Positions 7,002-15,268 of a DNA stretch of 22,626 nucleotides are shown one piece after another. The position numbers and the translations under genes were made by a program. The notes below the pieces were generated by a model. It had not been told where the DNA came from, ran no database searches, and was given only the letters and a program-made list of their open reading frames with translations. Location: assembly GCA_042218065.1 (NCBI GenBank), contig JBDGRL010000026.1, positions 1-22,626 on the forward strand. Reading direction: 5' to 3'. Numbering within the stretch: position 1 is the first letter of the stretch; each line of letters opens with the position of its first letter. This DNA comes from JBDGRJ01 sp042218065 (GTDB lineage Bacteria; Patescibacteriota; Patescibacteriia; Magasanikbacterales; UBA922).

Positions 7002-8482
7002 ATTCACTGTTTTTCTCAAAACCCTCCAAATCTCCACCATAGCCAAAGTATCCAGCTCGCAGTATTCTATCAGCTCATCAAATAATTCTTCTTTATCGAT
7101 CTCCTTATCTCTCAGCACTGCATCCATCCATTTTCTTTGTGCTGCTTGGCCGTCTTGTACTTCCAGCTCACTATAGCTCAGCTCCGGTACCAGTACCGGA
7201 AGTACATTTTTTATCGATGCACTGCCGAAAAACTCTTTATCTACAAACCAACCCTCGGAAAACGGTATCTTCAGATCTACTATTCTTTCATTCAGATCTT
7301 CTAGAAACTCGCTGTATTCCGGATGTATCTCAGCCATATCTTCATTGCGACCCTTCTCAAAACTTTCGTGCCACACGATCACATTTCCTTTATCTTCCAC
7401 ATCTTCATGGAGTTGTTCTACTAGTGGTGGAATAGGGTGAGTCTGATCTTGGTGCAGGTACTCCTTGTGCTCCAGCTCGCCGTCAGGGCTTTCTAGTATA
7501 TGAAGCGAGTATTGAAATGGTATCTGTTGATATGGTTTAGTTTTCTCAAATGGTGGGATCACATCGCTTGCTGTCTCATAATCCAGAAAATACAGAGGGA
7601 AAGTAAGATCGTCTAAAAACTCTTTTATCTTTTCTTGTCGGTCAGACGTTTATCTTGTTTTGCTGCTTTTACATAGTGTTTTTGATTTTTGCTGTTTAGA
7701 TCTATATTCTCAGGTACTCCTTCTACGGTTTGAATGTTTTGCTCTTCTAGCTGCTTTAATATTTTTGTAGATCCGGTTAGCTTGTAGATGCTGTGTTGTT
7801 CTATCTCAAAGATATGCTCGTAGATATCCATCCAGTCCTCCATTTTGCCCATCTGCTTGTTGGCTGGAGACGGATCCGGCATCTGCTCTGAGCTCATCAC
7901 TTCGAAGGCTTGTTGTATGTTTTCTTTGGTTTTATCTATCTTAGCTTTTGTTTTGTCTGTGATTTTTTCTATGTTTGATATCTCGGCTGGTTCTATCTCG
8001 CCATCTTTTTTGTAATCATTGTTTACATGAATTACAAAGATGTCGTTGACCTCTAAACCACTATCTTCTAGTACGATGGTCTGAAAAGCCAAGTCATGCT
8101 TATGTTCTGATTTTACACTTGTAGAGGACTTTATTTCATAAAGGTCAAAGGTATTGCCTTCTACTCTTTGGATAATATCAGGAATACAGGTGAGATCATT
8201 TGTCTCAAATCTGGGCTGAAACATGGTCTCAGCTCCATTTGCTATAGCTTGTTGAGTTTTCTCTGTCATTTGCTCGTAAGTTTTGAGATCATCTTCGTCA
8301 AATCCTATTTCCACTCCATCCGGGAATCTATCATATACTATCTGCTCAAATCTATTCCCGGCTTCAAAGATGGCCTGAAGGTTTGCATCCGGATCAGGGA
8401 GCTTGTGCTTTTGGTGCTTCTTCAGCCACAGCCAGGCGGGGTGTTTGAGAAATTTTATGTAGTCGGATTTGGAGAGGGTCAT
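6999..8482 (-). pseudogene. DUF2779 nuclease-exonuclease, copy 2, same frameshift as copy 1
   Basis: Nuclease half 8482-7625 (285 aa, MTLSK start) and exonuclease half ending at 6999, in the -1 frame. Both are identical to copy 1 except residue 2 and the last few residues (RKTVN here, RETAGLLV there). The same missing base in the linker separates the halves. The ATG overlaps the stop of the Nudix fusion gene (ATGA), so the nuclease half would be translated by coupling from that gene. No further stops or frameshifts interrupt either half, so the break is recent or the halves are still under constraint. As in copy 1, the GTG that could start the second half lies after the catalytic DYE motif. 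Confidence 0.85.
7014..8476. repeat. 1463-bp direct repeat, copy 2
   Basis: Partner of 2409-3871, offset 4605, same orientation. The right boundary falls at the second codon of the gene (GGAGAG shared, then different), the left boundary within its last codons. Only coding sequence is shared. Confidence 0.9.
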
Positions 8483-9906
8483 ATTTCTTGTCTTATAATC
8501 TCACCAATTTCATTGAAAAGTTTATCTCTTTTTTCTCTGATATTTCTTGTTCTTTCATTGGATAAATTCTCTCTTTGGTGGTTTATTACATTATCTGAAA
8601 TTACATGGAGGTAGGAGAAATTTTTATCAAACTCCTGGGCTGCTTTTGCCATATTCCCTATCTCAGGATCAATAAAACTTACTTTTTCTTTTATTGAGTT
8701 TATTTTGTCTTTTGTTTCATCCATTACTGATCTGCAAGTAAAGTGTTTTCCTTGTAGTATATTTTCTTTTTGATTGGGCTGTTGATCAAATAAATTGTTC
8801 CACTCTATTTCCCCTTTATTCACAATGCTTGAGTCTCCTGTTGCCAAGTATTTGTTTGGTTTTATATCTGAATTCAGGACTCCCAGCTTTCCCGTGTAGA
8901 TAAATGTTGAAAAATTACAAACCGAATCAAGATTTTTAATTAATTGATAACCATTATCTCCCCAAATACTGAATTTACAACCCAAAAGCAACACTTCTTT
9001 ATTATTTATAACCCCCTTTTTCCACTCAAAGTCTCCTTTACCCTTAAATTCCTTGTTTTCAAATAATCCTATTCTGTCTATATTGCCAAAAATAACTACA
9101 TCAGCATCGGGAATTTCCGTTATATTGGTAGACAAAAACTCTTTTTTGACTGCCTGATCAGATGGAGGAAGATAAGAAACAGTTATATCTAAGTTTTCTA
9201 ATTCTGTATAGTATTTAACTAACTTTGCATAATGGTACACATAATCTTTGCCCGGAAAACAGCATAAGTACAAATTATCTTCCTCTAAAAAGCAAGTAGG
9301 TCTTTGATGGTTAAATTTTTTATCTCTTTTTTCATCCTTGTAAACCTTAGTACTTCGATCATGATTACCGATTATTTTTATGCTAGAGATCTGGTTGTTA
9401 TTTTCTTTTATTTCATGGTGTATCTTTTTTCTAGTATATCTTTCTAGCGCGTCTTCCATTGCATGATTTTCTTTTGTTGGTGTATTTATCTCAAAAAATT
9501 CTTTCTTATTTTCAACATTATTTACAAATTTTACTACATTATAGTCTTTAAACTCGGGGATATTGTCTAGTTCATAAAAATCCACTCGTTCATGCTTTTC
9601 CGGCTCTCTATTCTTTAATTTCTTTTCATCTTTCACTCTGACTCGATAATAAACCCCCAACCAGTGAGATTCTCCTATCATCATCTTTTTTGTTGTGATC
9701 AAATTTAAACTTTTGGTTTCTAAATTGGTTTCTTCTTTAAGTTCTCTAACCAAAGTCTGCTCCACATTTTCTTCATATTCAACTGTTCCTCCCGGCAATA
9801 ACCACTCACCTCCTGCAATTTCTTGGTCGTTTTGTTTTTTAATTAACAAAACCTCATCAGATGAGTTGAATACTATACCTCTAGTATAGATTTTGAATTT
9901 ACTCAT
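8479..9906 (-). CDS. Nudix hydrolase fused to a nucleoside-phosphorylase-like domain
   Basis: A 475-aa two-domain protein. Residues 1 to about 140 are a Nudix hydrolase: the Nudix box runs 40-62, from GTVEYEE to RELKEETNL, keeping the REUxEE core, with Asn where the consensus has Gly near its end. Residues about 150-475 resemble the PNP/MTAN nucleoside phosphorylase superfamily: FSTFIYTGKLGVLNSDI, then YLATGDSS, then FIDPEIGNMAKAAQEF and LHVISDNV near 411-440, the family's late acidic substrate-binding segment and ISD motif. A nucleotide pyrophosphatase joined to a nucleosidase suggests breakdown of a nucleotide or nucleotide-derived signal; this is inference. It has its own good promoter (9944-9972) and its stop overlaps the start of DUF2779 copy 2. 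The Nudix call is firm; the second domain is moderate. Confidence 0.8.
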   Translation of the reverse strand: MSKFKIYTRGIVFNSSDEVLLIKKQNDQEIAGGEWLLPGGTVEYEENVEQTLVRELKEETNLETKSLNLITTKKMMIGESHWLGVYYRVRVKDEKKLKNREPEKHERVDFYELDNIPEFKDYNVVKFVNNVENKKEFFEINTPTKENHAMEDALERYTRKKIHHEIKENNNQISSIKIIGNHDRSTKVYKDEKRDKKFNHQRPTCFLEEDNLYLCCFPGKDYVYHYAKLVKYYTELENLDITVSYLPPSDQAVKKEFLSTNITEIPDADVVIFGNIDRIGLFENKEFKGKGDFEWKKGVINNKEVLLLGCKFSIWGDNGYQLIKNLDSVCNFSTFIYTGKLGVLNSDIKPNKYLATGDSSIVNKGEIEWNNLFDQQPNQKENILQGKHFTCRSVMDETKDKINSIKEKVSFIDPEIGNMAKAAQEFDKNFSYLHVISDNVINHQRENLSNERTRNIREKRDKLFNEIGEIIRQEI

Positions 9907-9943
9907 AAAAAGTTGAAGTAAATTTAGGTTAAAATTTAACTAA

Positions 9944-9972
9944 AATATAGTAAATTTAGAAGCTTTAGTCAA
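9944..9972 (-). promoter_or_regulatory. Promoter for the Nudix fusion / DUF2779 copy 2 operon
   Basis: On the minus strand TTGACT (9967-9972), 17-bp spacer, TATATT (9944-9949): five of six matches in each hexamer. Leader of about 30 bases to the ATG at 9906. The -35 sits just past the decayed methyltransferase end. Confidence 0.6.
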
Positions 9973-9975
9973 TTT

Positions 9976-10151
9976 TCTAAGATGTAAAAGCTATTATTTT
10001 TCTCATCAAAAAAAACCTTCCTCTTTTATCTCAAACCGAGATCCAGTCCGTACCGATGCCGATCTCGAGTACTTTTGCTTGTTGGGTGTCTGTGTATTCG
10101 TTTAGTTTCTCAGTGAGGAGGTTTTTTTTGGTTTTGTTCGTGTTTATTCAT
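9976..10151 (-). pseudogene. Methyltransferase pseudogene in block A
   Basis: It starts like the intact methyltransferase of block B (MNKHEQNQK) and keeps the DNA for the SAM-motif start (VLEIGIGT), then jumps straight to the C-terminal FEIKEEG region, so roughly 130 codons of the interior are gone. There is also one extra A in a poly-A run near codon 9 (eight in place of seven), which leads to an early stop, and another frameshift in the T-run near the end. Its ATG overlaps the GNAT stop. It cannot be functional. Confidence 0.8.
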
Positions 10152-10536
10152 GCCAAACTAATTGACCAAATTTATTTTCCTCAAAACCACACTTTTTAAA
10201 AAATTCTTCGGTTTCATCAAAATTGTTTACAAATATTGGGGTGTGGCTGTATTTTTGTTGTAATTTTTTTACAAGCTTAGAACCCACTCCCTGATCTTGA
10301 TATTCTGGATCCACTACTACATCTACTAAAACCGTATGATAAATATCATCGCTAAATGCACGCAATAATCCTACCAGTTTACTCTCTTTTCTAGCCGCTG
10401 CTATAAATGTGGTGTTTTCCAGTGCCTCTCTCATCTCTTCTTGCGAATAATCCTCTTTATCGCCCCAGCCGAGTTTGGAGTATAGATCTATTGCTTCTTG
10501 GGGGTTTATATTTTTAGTGGTTACAGAATAATTCAT
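10144..10536 (-). CDS. GNAT family N-acetyltransferase
   Basis: A 130-aa GNAT protein. The acetyl-CoA-binding motif A is clear in VDVVVDPEYQDQGVGSKLV (about residues 70-88), and the C-terminal FFKKCGFEEN is the usual end of the fold. GNATs transfer an acetyl group from acetyl-CoA to an amine; the substrate is unknown. It is the second gene of a HIT-GNAT-methyltransferase unit: 15 bases after the HIT stop, with its own stop inside the methyltransferase start (ATGAATAA). The methyltransferase behind it is a pseudogene here. Truncated relatives occur at 15824-15950 and 4909-4968; this is the only intact copy in the window. Confidence 0.88.
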   Translation of the reverse strand: MNYSVTTKNINPQEAIDLYSKLGWGDKEDYSQEEMREALENTTFIAAARKESKLVGLLRAFSDDIYHTVLVDVVVDPEYQDQGVGSKLVKKLQQKYSHTPIFVNNFDETEEFFKKCGFEENKFGQLVWHE

Positions 10537-10551
10537 AAAATTAAGAATACT

Positions 10552-10947
10552 TTATGACTCCTCCGCATACTCATCCTCACTCGGAAACATATTCCTGATT
10601 CCACCCGCACGGTTTTTCACATCGCCCTCATACCTAGGGATTAGATGAACATGTAAGTGATCAATGGTTCTGCCGGCCTCCTTACCATCATTAACTCCAA
10701 TATTATAAGCATCGGGGCTGTACTTATCCTGTAGTTTTTCTTTTGTTTTCTTCAATAGCTCAAACATCTTTTTTAGTTCATCTGATTCTAAATCGAACAA
10801 AGATTCAGTATGCTCTTTCGGCACAATTTCACAGTGACCTTTCACCACCGGAAAATTATCATAACGAGCATAAAAAAGCTCATTCTCACAAATTATCTCA
10901 TTCTCGTCGCTGTTTTTGTTGCAGAATAGACAACTGTCTTTTTTCAT
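10552..10947 (-). CDS. HIT family hydrolase
   Basis: A 131-aa histidine-triad protein: the active site HLHVHLIPR gives His97, His99 and His101, with the preceding GRTIDH typical of the family, and CLFC near the N-terminus recalls the zinc-linked Cys pair of HIT/HINT proteins. HIT enzymes hydrolyse nucleotide phosphoramidates, dinucleoside polyphosphates or adenylylated products. It leads the HIT-GNAT operon and is divergent from the MntA-like gene at 10996, with start codons 48 bases apart. In block B the corresponding HIT gene has been deleted. Confidence 0.9.
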   Translation of the reverse strand: MKKDSCLFCNKNSDENEIICENELFYARYDNFPVVKGHCEIVPKEHTESLFDLESDELKKMFELLKKTKEKLQDKYSPDAYNIGVNDGKEAGRTIDHLHVHLIPRYEGDVKNRAGGIRNMFPSEDEYAEES

Positions 10948-10975
10948 TGCATTTAACTAAAATTACTGATATTAT
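10947..10975 (+). promoter_or_regulatory. Promoter for the block A MntA-like gene
   Basis: TTGCAT (10947-10952), 17-bp spacer, TATTAT (10970-10975) with TGA before it (extended -10). It predicts a leader of about 13 bases to the ATG at 10996. The -35 overlaps the HIT start codon, so transcription of the divergent units may be linked. The same sequence recurs at 15968-15996. Confidence 0.6.
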
Positions 10976-10995
10976 TAGATTACAAACAAAATAAC

Positions 10996-11385
10996 ATGGA
11001 ATTAAATCAAAAACAAGAAGAAAAAATTAAAGAGCTAGCTGAAAAATATAATATAAATTTTTTCATACTGTTCGGTTCTCAAGTTGATGGCAGAACTCAC
11101 AGCGAAAGTGATGTTTATATCGGTTTTGAAGCTGAAGAAAAGCTGGAATTTAAGGAAAGAGCCAGATTGAATAGTGAACTTACCGGCGTCTTTGGCAATG
11201 ATAGGGTGGATCTGGTGAACCTACACACCGCCAGCCCGCTTTTGTTTTATAAAATTATGCAGGAGGGCAAGGTAATATATACTGATAATCCTTTGCGTTA
11301 TCATGAACTTTCTACATACGCATTTAAAAAATATGTGGAAACAAAGCCGCTTCGAGAACGGAAGTATAAAAAACTTAAAGAATAA
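10996..11385 (+). CDS. MntA-like nucleotidyltransferase with altered active site
   Basis: A 129-aa minimal nucleotidyltransferase of the MNT (MntA antitoxin) type. The family motif GSx10DxD appears here as GSQVDGRTHSESDVYIGF: Asp39 is kept, but the second metal-binding Asp (residue 41) is Tyr, by a GAT to TAT change at 11116. The later Asp72 (RVDLV) is kept. The intact paralogue at 16017-16409 has Asp at 41. MntA proteins neutralise HepT toxins by AMPylating a Tyr; this copy should be catalytically impaired. Its downstream HepT gene is reduced to 31 codons, so loss of function in the antitoxin would no longer be harmful. It now heads a plus-strand run leading into the PIF1-WYL helicase. Confidence 0.85.
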   Translation: MELNQKQEEKIKELAEKYNINFFILFGSQVDGRTHSESDVYIGFEAEEKLEFKERARLNSELTGVFGNDRVDLVNLHTASPLLFYKIMQEGKVIYTDNPLRYHELSTYAFKKYVETKPLRERKYKKLKE

Positions 11386-11389
11386 AAAT

Positions 11390-11485
11390 ATGACCAAAAT
11401 TGAAAAAGAGTTTGTGAAAGAGAAGCTATCAAATTTATCTCAATATTTAGAAGAAATTGAAAAAAATAAAAAACACAACCCATGA
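11390..11485 (+). pseudogene. HepT (HEPN) N-terminal stub
   Basis: A 31-codon frame, MTKIEKEFVKEKLSNLSQYL and then EEIEKN, matching the first ~25 residues of the intact HepT-like protein at 16411-16836. The last few residues (KKHNP) are unrelated, and the RX4HXY toxin motif is absent. Its stop TGA overlaps the ATG of the helicase (ATGA), so the stub may survive only as a translational lead-in for the helicase. Confidence 0.8.
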
Positions 11486-13044
11486 CCTTAACCTTAGAAA
11501 ACATAGAAATAAACCAAGACTTCGAGCAGGCTTTGGATCTGATTGATAAAGGAGAAAGTGTATTTATTACCGGTAGAGCCGGTACTGGCAAATCAACTCT
11601 GCTGCAGTATTTTCGAGTTCATACGGACAAAGAGATTGCTGTATTAGCTCCGACCGGAATCGCTGCGGTAAATATAGGTGGGATTACTATCCACTCTTTG
11701 TTCGGGTTCGGTGCTGATATTACTGTAGAGAAGGTAAAGCGAGAGTTTCAAAACAGCCATCGCCGTGAATTATTTGAACAACTGGATGCGATCGTAATCG
11801 ATGAGATCTCAATGGTGCGGGCTGATTTGATGGATTGTATCGATACTTTTCTACGCCAAAACGGACCTAATCCTCTAGAACCTTTCGGAGGTATTCAGAT
11901 GATCTTCTTTGGTGATATGTATCAACTGCCTCCGGTGGTAAAATCCGAAGAAAAAGAAATATTCGAGCAAAGGTATGACAGCCCTTATTTTTTCGACAGC
12001 GACAGTTTCCGGCAATCCGAGTTTAAGATGGTCGAGCTGGAGAAAATATACCGCCAACAAGACCAAGACTTCATCGAGATACTAAATGCTGTACGAAACA
12101 AAGAGATCACGGACCAACAGCTAGAACAACTTAACAAACAAGTTAAACCCGAGTTCGACCCGGAACATTCGGAGATGTACGTACACATTACACCGACAAA
12201 CTCCAAAGTCGATAAAATCAACGAAGAAAGATTAGCAAAGCTGGATACCGCCAAGTACACATTTCAAGGAGACATATCGGGAGAGTTCAAGCAAACCGCT
12301 TTACCGACACGGGAAAACCTGGAGTTGAAAATCGACTCGCAGATAATGCTGGTAAATAACGATACGAAAGGCAGATGGGTAAACGGTACTATAGGTACAA
12401 TCCTGGATGTAAATCAAAAAAATGACGAAGAAGATGAAATAGTAGTAAAAACAGAACACGGCAAGGAAGTAACAGTTACTCCCTACACTTGGGAGATGCA
12501 TGAGCTGGAATATGATGAAAATAAAGATGAGCTGACACCCAAAACCAAAGGTAAATTTACCCAGTATCCTATTAAATTGGCTTGGGCGGTAACTATTCAT
12601 AAATCGCAGGGCAAAACCTTCGATAAGGTGGTATTGGATACAGATAAAGGAACCTTTGCTCACGGACAAGCCTACGTTGCTTTGAGCCGAGCCACCAGCT
12701 TGGAAGGATTGGTATTAAAAAAGCCGATCAAAAAGAAACACATATGGTCAGATTGGCGAGTAGCTGATTTTATCTCAGAGTATCAATACCAACAGGCTGA
12801 GGAAGATCTAAGCACGGAGCAGAAACAAAAGATACTACAACAAGCGGTGGAGAATGAAGAAAAAGTAAAAATAACTTATCTTAAAACAAGCGACAAAGAA
12901 TCCACCAGGACTATCTCCCCAAAAGAGGTCGGGATGTTGAGCTACCGAGGTACTGAATTTTTGGGAGTGCGTTGCTACTGTCATATGAGAGAGGCGGAGA
13001 GAAACTTTAAGATTCGCAGAATTATCGAGCTGGAGCGGGTTTAA
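11482..13044 (+). CDS. PIF1-like superfamily 1 helicase with C-terminal WYL domain
   Basis: A 520-aa ATP-dependent 5'-3' helicase. Walker A is GRAGTGKST at 31-39, followed by LAPTGIAAVNIGG (motif Ia), Walker B IVIDEISM at 104-111 and GDMYQLPP at 144-151. The UvrD_C_2-type end has TIHKSQGKTFDKVVLD near 370 and YVALSRATS. The last ~60 residues (about 462-520) look like the core of a WYL domain: an ITYLKTSD strand, then RTISPKEV, then RCYCHMREAERNFKIRRI. WYL domains bind nucleic acid or nucleotide ligands and often act as regulators in phage-defence loci. The ATG overlaps the stop of the HepT stub, and the nearest promoter is that of the MntA-like gene, suggesting co-transcription. Convergent with the TPR gene, one base apart. 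Confidence 0.9.
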   Translation: MTLTLENIEINQDFEQALDLIDKGESVFITGRAGTGKSTLLQYFRVHTDKEIAVLAPTGIAAVNIGGITIHSLFGFGADITVEKVKREFQNSHRRELFEQLDAIVIDEISMVRADLMDCIDTFLRQNGPNPLEPFGGIQMIFFGDMYQLPPVVKSEEKEIFEQRYDSPYFFDSDSFRQSEFKMVELEKIYRQQDQDFIEILNAVRNKEITDQQLEQLNKQVKPEFDPEHSEMYVHITPTNSKVDKINEERLAKLDTAKYTFQGDISGEFKQTALPTRENLELKIDSQIMLVNNDTKGRWVNGTIGTILDVNQKNDEEDEIVVKTEHGKEVTVTPYTWEMHELEYDENKDELTPKTKGKFTQYPIKLAWAVTIHKSQGKTFDKVVLDTDKGTFAHGQAYVALSRATSLEGLVLKKPIKKKHIWSDWRVADFISEYQYQQAEEDLSTEQKQKILQQAVENEEKVKITYLKTSDKESTRTISPKEVGMLSYRGTEFLGVRCYCHMREAERNFKIRRIIELERV

Positions 13045-13045
13045 C

Positions 13046-13717
13046 TTATGACTCATTAAGTTCATCAATAGCTTCTTGAGTTTCTTTTTCTCGTCTTTCC
13101 ATCTCTTCCTCCCACCACTCAAACTCGTCAGGATAGTCATTCTTGTTCTCCTCAAACCACTCGGAAAGCTCCCCCGCTTTCAGAGCTTCTCCCGCCATCG
13201 GCCCCTCTTCAACTACAAAGGGCTCGTCCCAGTCCGTACCCAACCCCATTCTAATTGCTAGAATATCATAACGACAACCTTGATTATCATTGGGATTAGC
13301 ACGAAATAGTTTTCTCAAAATTCCCAAAGCTTCGTCCTCTTTTTGTTCTTCCCACAATTGATATGCCCAACCCCGAATCATACGCATAATATGGCGGTTG
13401 GATAAAACAACCCATTCCATACGTTCGGGCCAGCGACCTTCTTTATCAACTATCATTTTCATTGCTTTTTCATAACCTTCTTTAAGTATCTTCCGCGCCT
13501 CATCTTCCTTGTTTCTGGCTTTTAAAGCTTCAGCCAAATCCAAGTAAGGGTCAAAAAATTTATCATCTTTTTCAATCAACCTCCTCATCTCTTCTATGAA
13601 TTTTTCCCAAGTCATCTCAGTTTCCACCAAATCAAAATATTCATCCATATAATCGGATCTGTGCCCGTGAAACTCTTTAATCCGCTCTTCTCTATTAGGG
13701 TTGGTTATCTTGGTCAT
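13046..13717 (-). CDS. TPR-like helical repeat protein
   Basis: A 223-aa acidic protein with tetratricopeptide-like helix pairs: DPYLDLAEALKARNKEDEAR followed by KILKEGYEKA, and later AYQLWEEQKEDEALGILRK followed by LFRANPNDNQGCRYD. TPR proteins are protein-binding scaffolds; no catalytic motif is seen and the partner is unknown. The PNDNQG turn is also found in other TPR proteins annotated only as hypothetical. The C-terminus is very rich in Glu and Trp. The gene stands alone, convergent with the helicase. No Shine-Dalgarno; the start context AAATAACATG matches that of several neighbours. Confidence 0.7.
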   Translation of the reverse strand: MTKITNPNREERIKEFHGHRSDYMDEYFDLVETEMTWEKFIEEMRRLIEKDDKFFDPYLDLAEALKARNKEDEARKILKEGYEKAMKMIVDKEGRWPERMEWVVLSNRHIMRMIRGWAYQLWEEQKEDEALGILRKLFRANPNDNQGCRYDILAIRMGLGTDWDEPFVVEEGPMAGEALKAGELSEWFEENKNDYPDEFEWWEEEMERREKETQEAIDELNES

Positions 13718-13798
13718 GTTATTTAATTGTTAATTTTTTAACGCATTTTAGTTGAACAACAATAGTAATGTAATGCAACAAAGCAATTTTAATTATAC

Positions 13799-15268
13799 CT
13801 AATCTACCTCCTTTTTTAAAACCCTCCAGATTTCCACCATAGCCAACGTATCCAATCTGCAATACTGCTCTAGTTCTGCAAACAGCTTTTCTTTGTCTAT
13901 CCTTTGTTCTCTAAGGACTGCATTCATCCACCTTCTCTGTGCCGCTCTTCCATCTTGTATATCCAACTTATCATAATCCATATCATCAACTAGTACGGGA
14001 AGTACGTTCTTGATGGAAGCACTACCGCGAAACTTTTTATTGACAAACCAACCCTTTTCAAAAGGAGTCATTAGATCTACTATTCTTTCATTTACCCCTT
14101 GAAGAAACTCGGTGTACTCCGGATGAATTTGTGCCATATTATCATTACATCTCTGTTCAAACCACTCATTCCAAACTATTATACTACCCTCCTCGGGTAT
14201 ATCTTGTTTCATTTTCTCTACAAGCGAAGCTACCGGATGTGTTTCGTCTTTGTGCAAATAATGCCTATGCTCCAGCTCTCCGTCTGGCTCACCTAAGATA
14301 TGCATCGAATACTGAAACGGTATTTGCTGGTAGGGTCTAGTTTTTTCATAAGGAGGTACTACATCTCTTGCAGTTTCATAATCCAAAAAACAAAGCGGAA
14401 AGGTAAGTGAGTCCAAAAATTTTCTTATCTTTTCGCGTTCTATGATTCTTTTGTCATCTTTAACTGTTTCTACATACCAGCTTTGTCTGTCAGATAGATT
14501 TAAATCATCCTGAGGAATTTCACCAACCGTCTCTACCCCTTTATCCTCTAGCTTGGTAAGCTTTTTTCTTGAATTAGTTAAATGATAAATACTATCCGAC
14601 TCTAGATCATGAATGTGTCTGTAAATCTCCATCCAGTCCTCCGTTTTTCCTACCTGTACATGTCTTGGTGATGGATCCGGCATAGATTGTGACTCGACAA
14701 CTTTAGCTGCCTGTTTTATCTCTTTTTTTGTATCATTTATTTGATCTCTTACTTGAGTGGTAACCTCCTCCAGCTTAGATACACCGGTAGGATCTATTTC
14801 TTTCTCTCTGACATAATTTCTGTCTACGTGAATCACACCGATACCACGAACCTCCAGCCCACATGTTTCCAAAAGTAAAGTTTGGAAAGCTAGTCCGTGT
14901 TTGTGTTCCGGTTTGACTGAAGTAGTTGATTTTATCTCAAACAAGTGAAAAGTATTATCTTCTACTCTCTTTAAGATATCACAGATGCAAGTAAGCCTGC
15001 CTGCCTGAAACTTGGGTTGCAAAATAGTTTCAGCTTCACTCTCCACTATTCTTTTAGTCTTCTCAGACATTTGCTCATAGTCATCAAAATCAACCTCCAC
15101 TGCCTCGGGAAATATCTCATATACTTTCTGTTCAAACCTATCACCTGCATCAAAAGCAGCCTCATCATCCTCATCAGGCTCAGGCAGCAGATGTGGTTTG
15201 TGTTTTTTTAACCAAAGCCAGGCGGGGTGTTTGAGAAATTTTATGTAATCGGATTTGGAGAGTTGCAT
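13799..15268 (-). CDS. DUF2779 nuclease-exonuclease, copy 3 (intact)
   Basis: A 489-aa protein and the only complete DUF2779 copy here. Residues 1 to about 150 are a RecB/Cas4-like PD-(D/E)XK nuclease: conserved start SKSDYIKFLKHPAWLWLKKH, CDIL with Asp97, EIKSTTSVK with Glu111 and Lys113, and the following AFQTLLLE helix. A linker of about 130 residues follows, then the DUF2779 part with DEDD/RNase H-like signatures: FLDYETA (Asp296, Glu298), WNEWFE near 366-371, RIVDL with Asp398, and YCRLDTLAM with Asp473. The architecture resembles TM0106-type RecB nucleases fused to an RNase H-like domain; activity is inferred, not known for DUF2779. Its ATG shares one base with the stop of the methyltransferase (TAATG), so the two are coupled. 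It is clearly diverged from copies 1 and 2. Confidence 0.85.
   Translation of the reverse strand: MQLSKSDYIKFLKHPAWLWLKKHKPHLLPEPDEDDEAAFDAGDRFEQKVYEIFPEAVEVDFDDYEQMSEKTKRIVESEAETILQPKFQAGRLTCICDILKRVEDNTFHLFEIKSTTSVKPEHKHGLAFQTLLLETCGLEVRGIGVIHVDRNYVREKEIDPTGVSKLEEVTTQVRDQINDTKKEIKQAAKVVESQSMPDPSPRHVQVGKTEDWMEIYRHIHDLESDSIYHLTNSRKKLTKLEDKGVETVGEIPQDDLNLSDRQSWYVETVKDDKRIIEREKIRKFLDSLTFPLCFLDYETARDVVPPYEKTRPYQQIPFQYSMHILGEPDGELEHRHYLHKDETHPVASLVEKMKQDIPEEGSIIVWNEWFEQRCNDNMAQIHPEYTEFLQGVNERIVDLMTPFEKGWFVNKKFRGSASIKNVLPVLVDDMDYDKLDIQDGRAAQRRWMNAVLREQRIDKEKLFAELEQYCRLDTLAMVEIWRVLKKEVD

Noticed and set aside
12301..12669. 122-aa minus-strand ORF inside the helicase gene
   Set aside because: Antisense to a helicase with full motif coverage; hydrophobic shadow frame without a recognisable domain.
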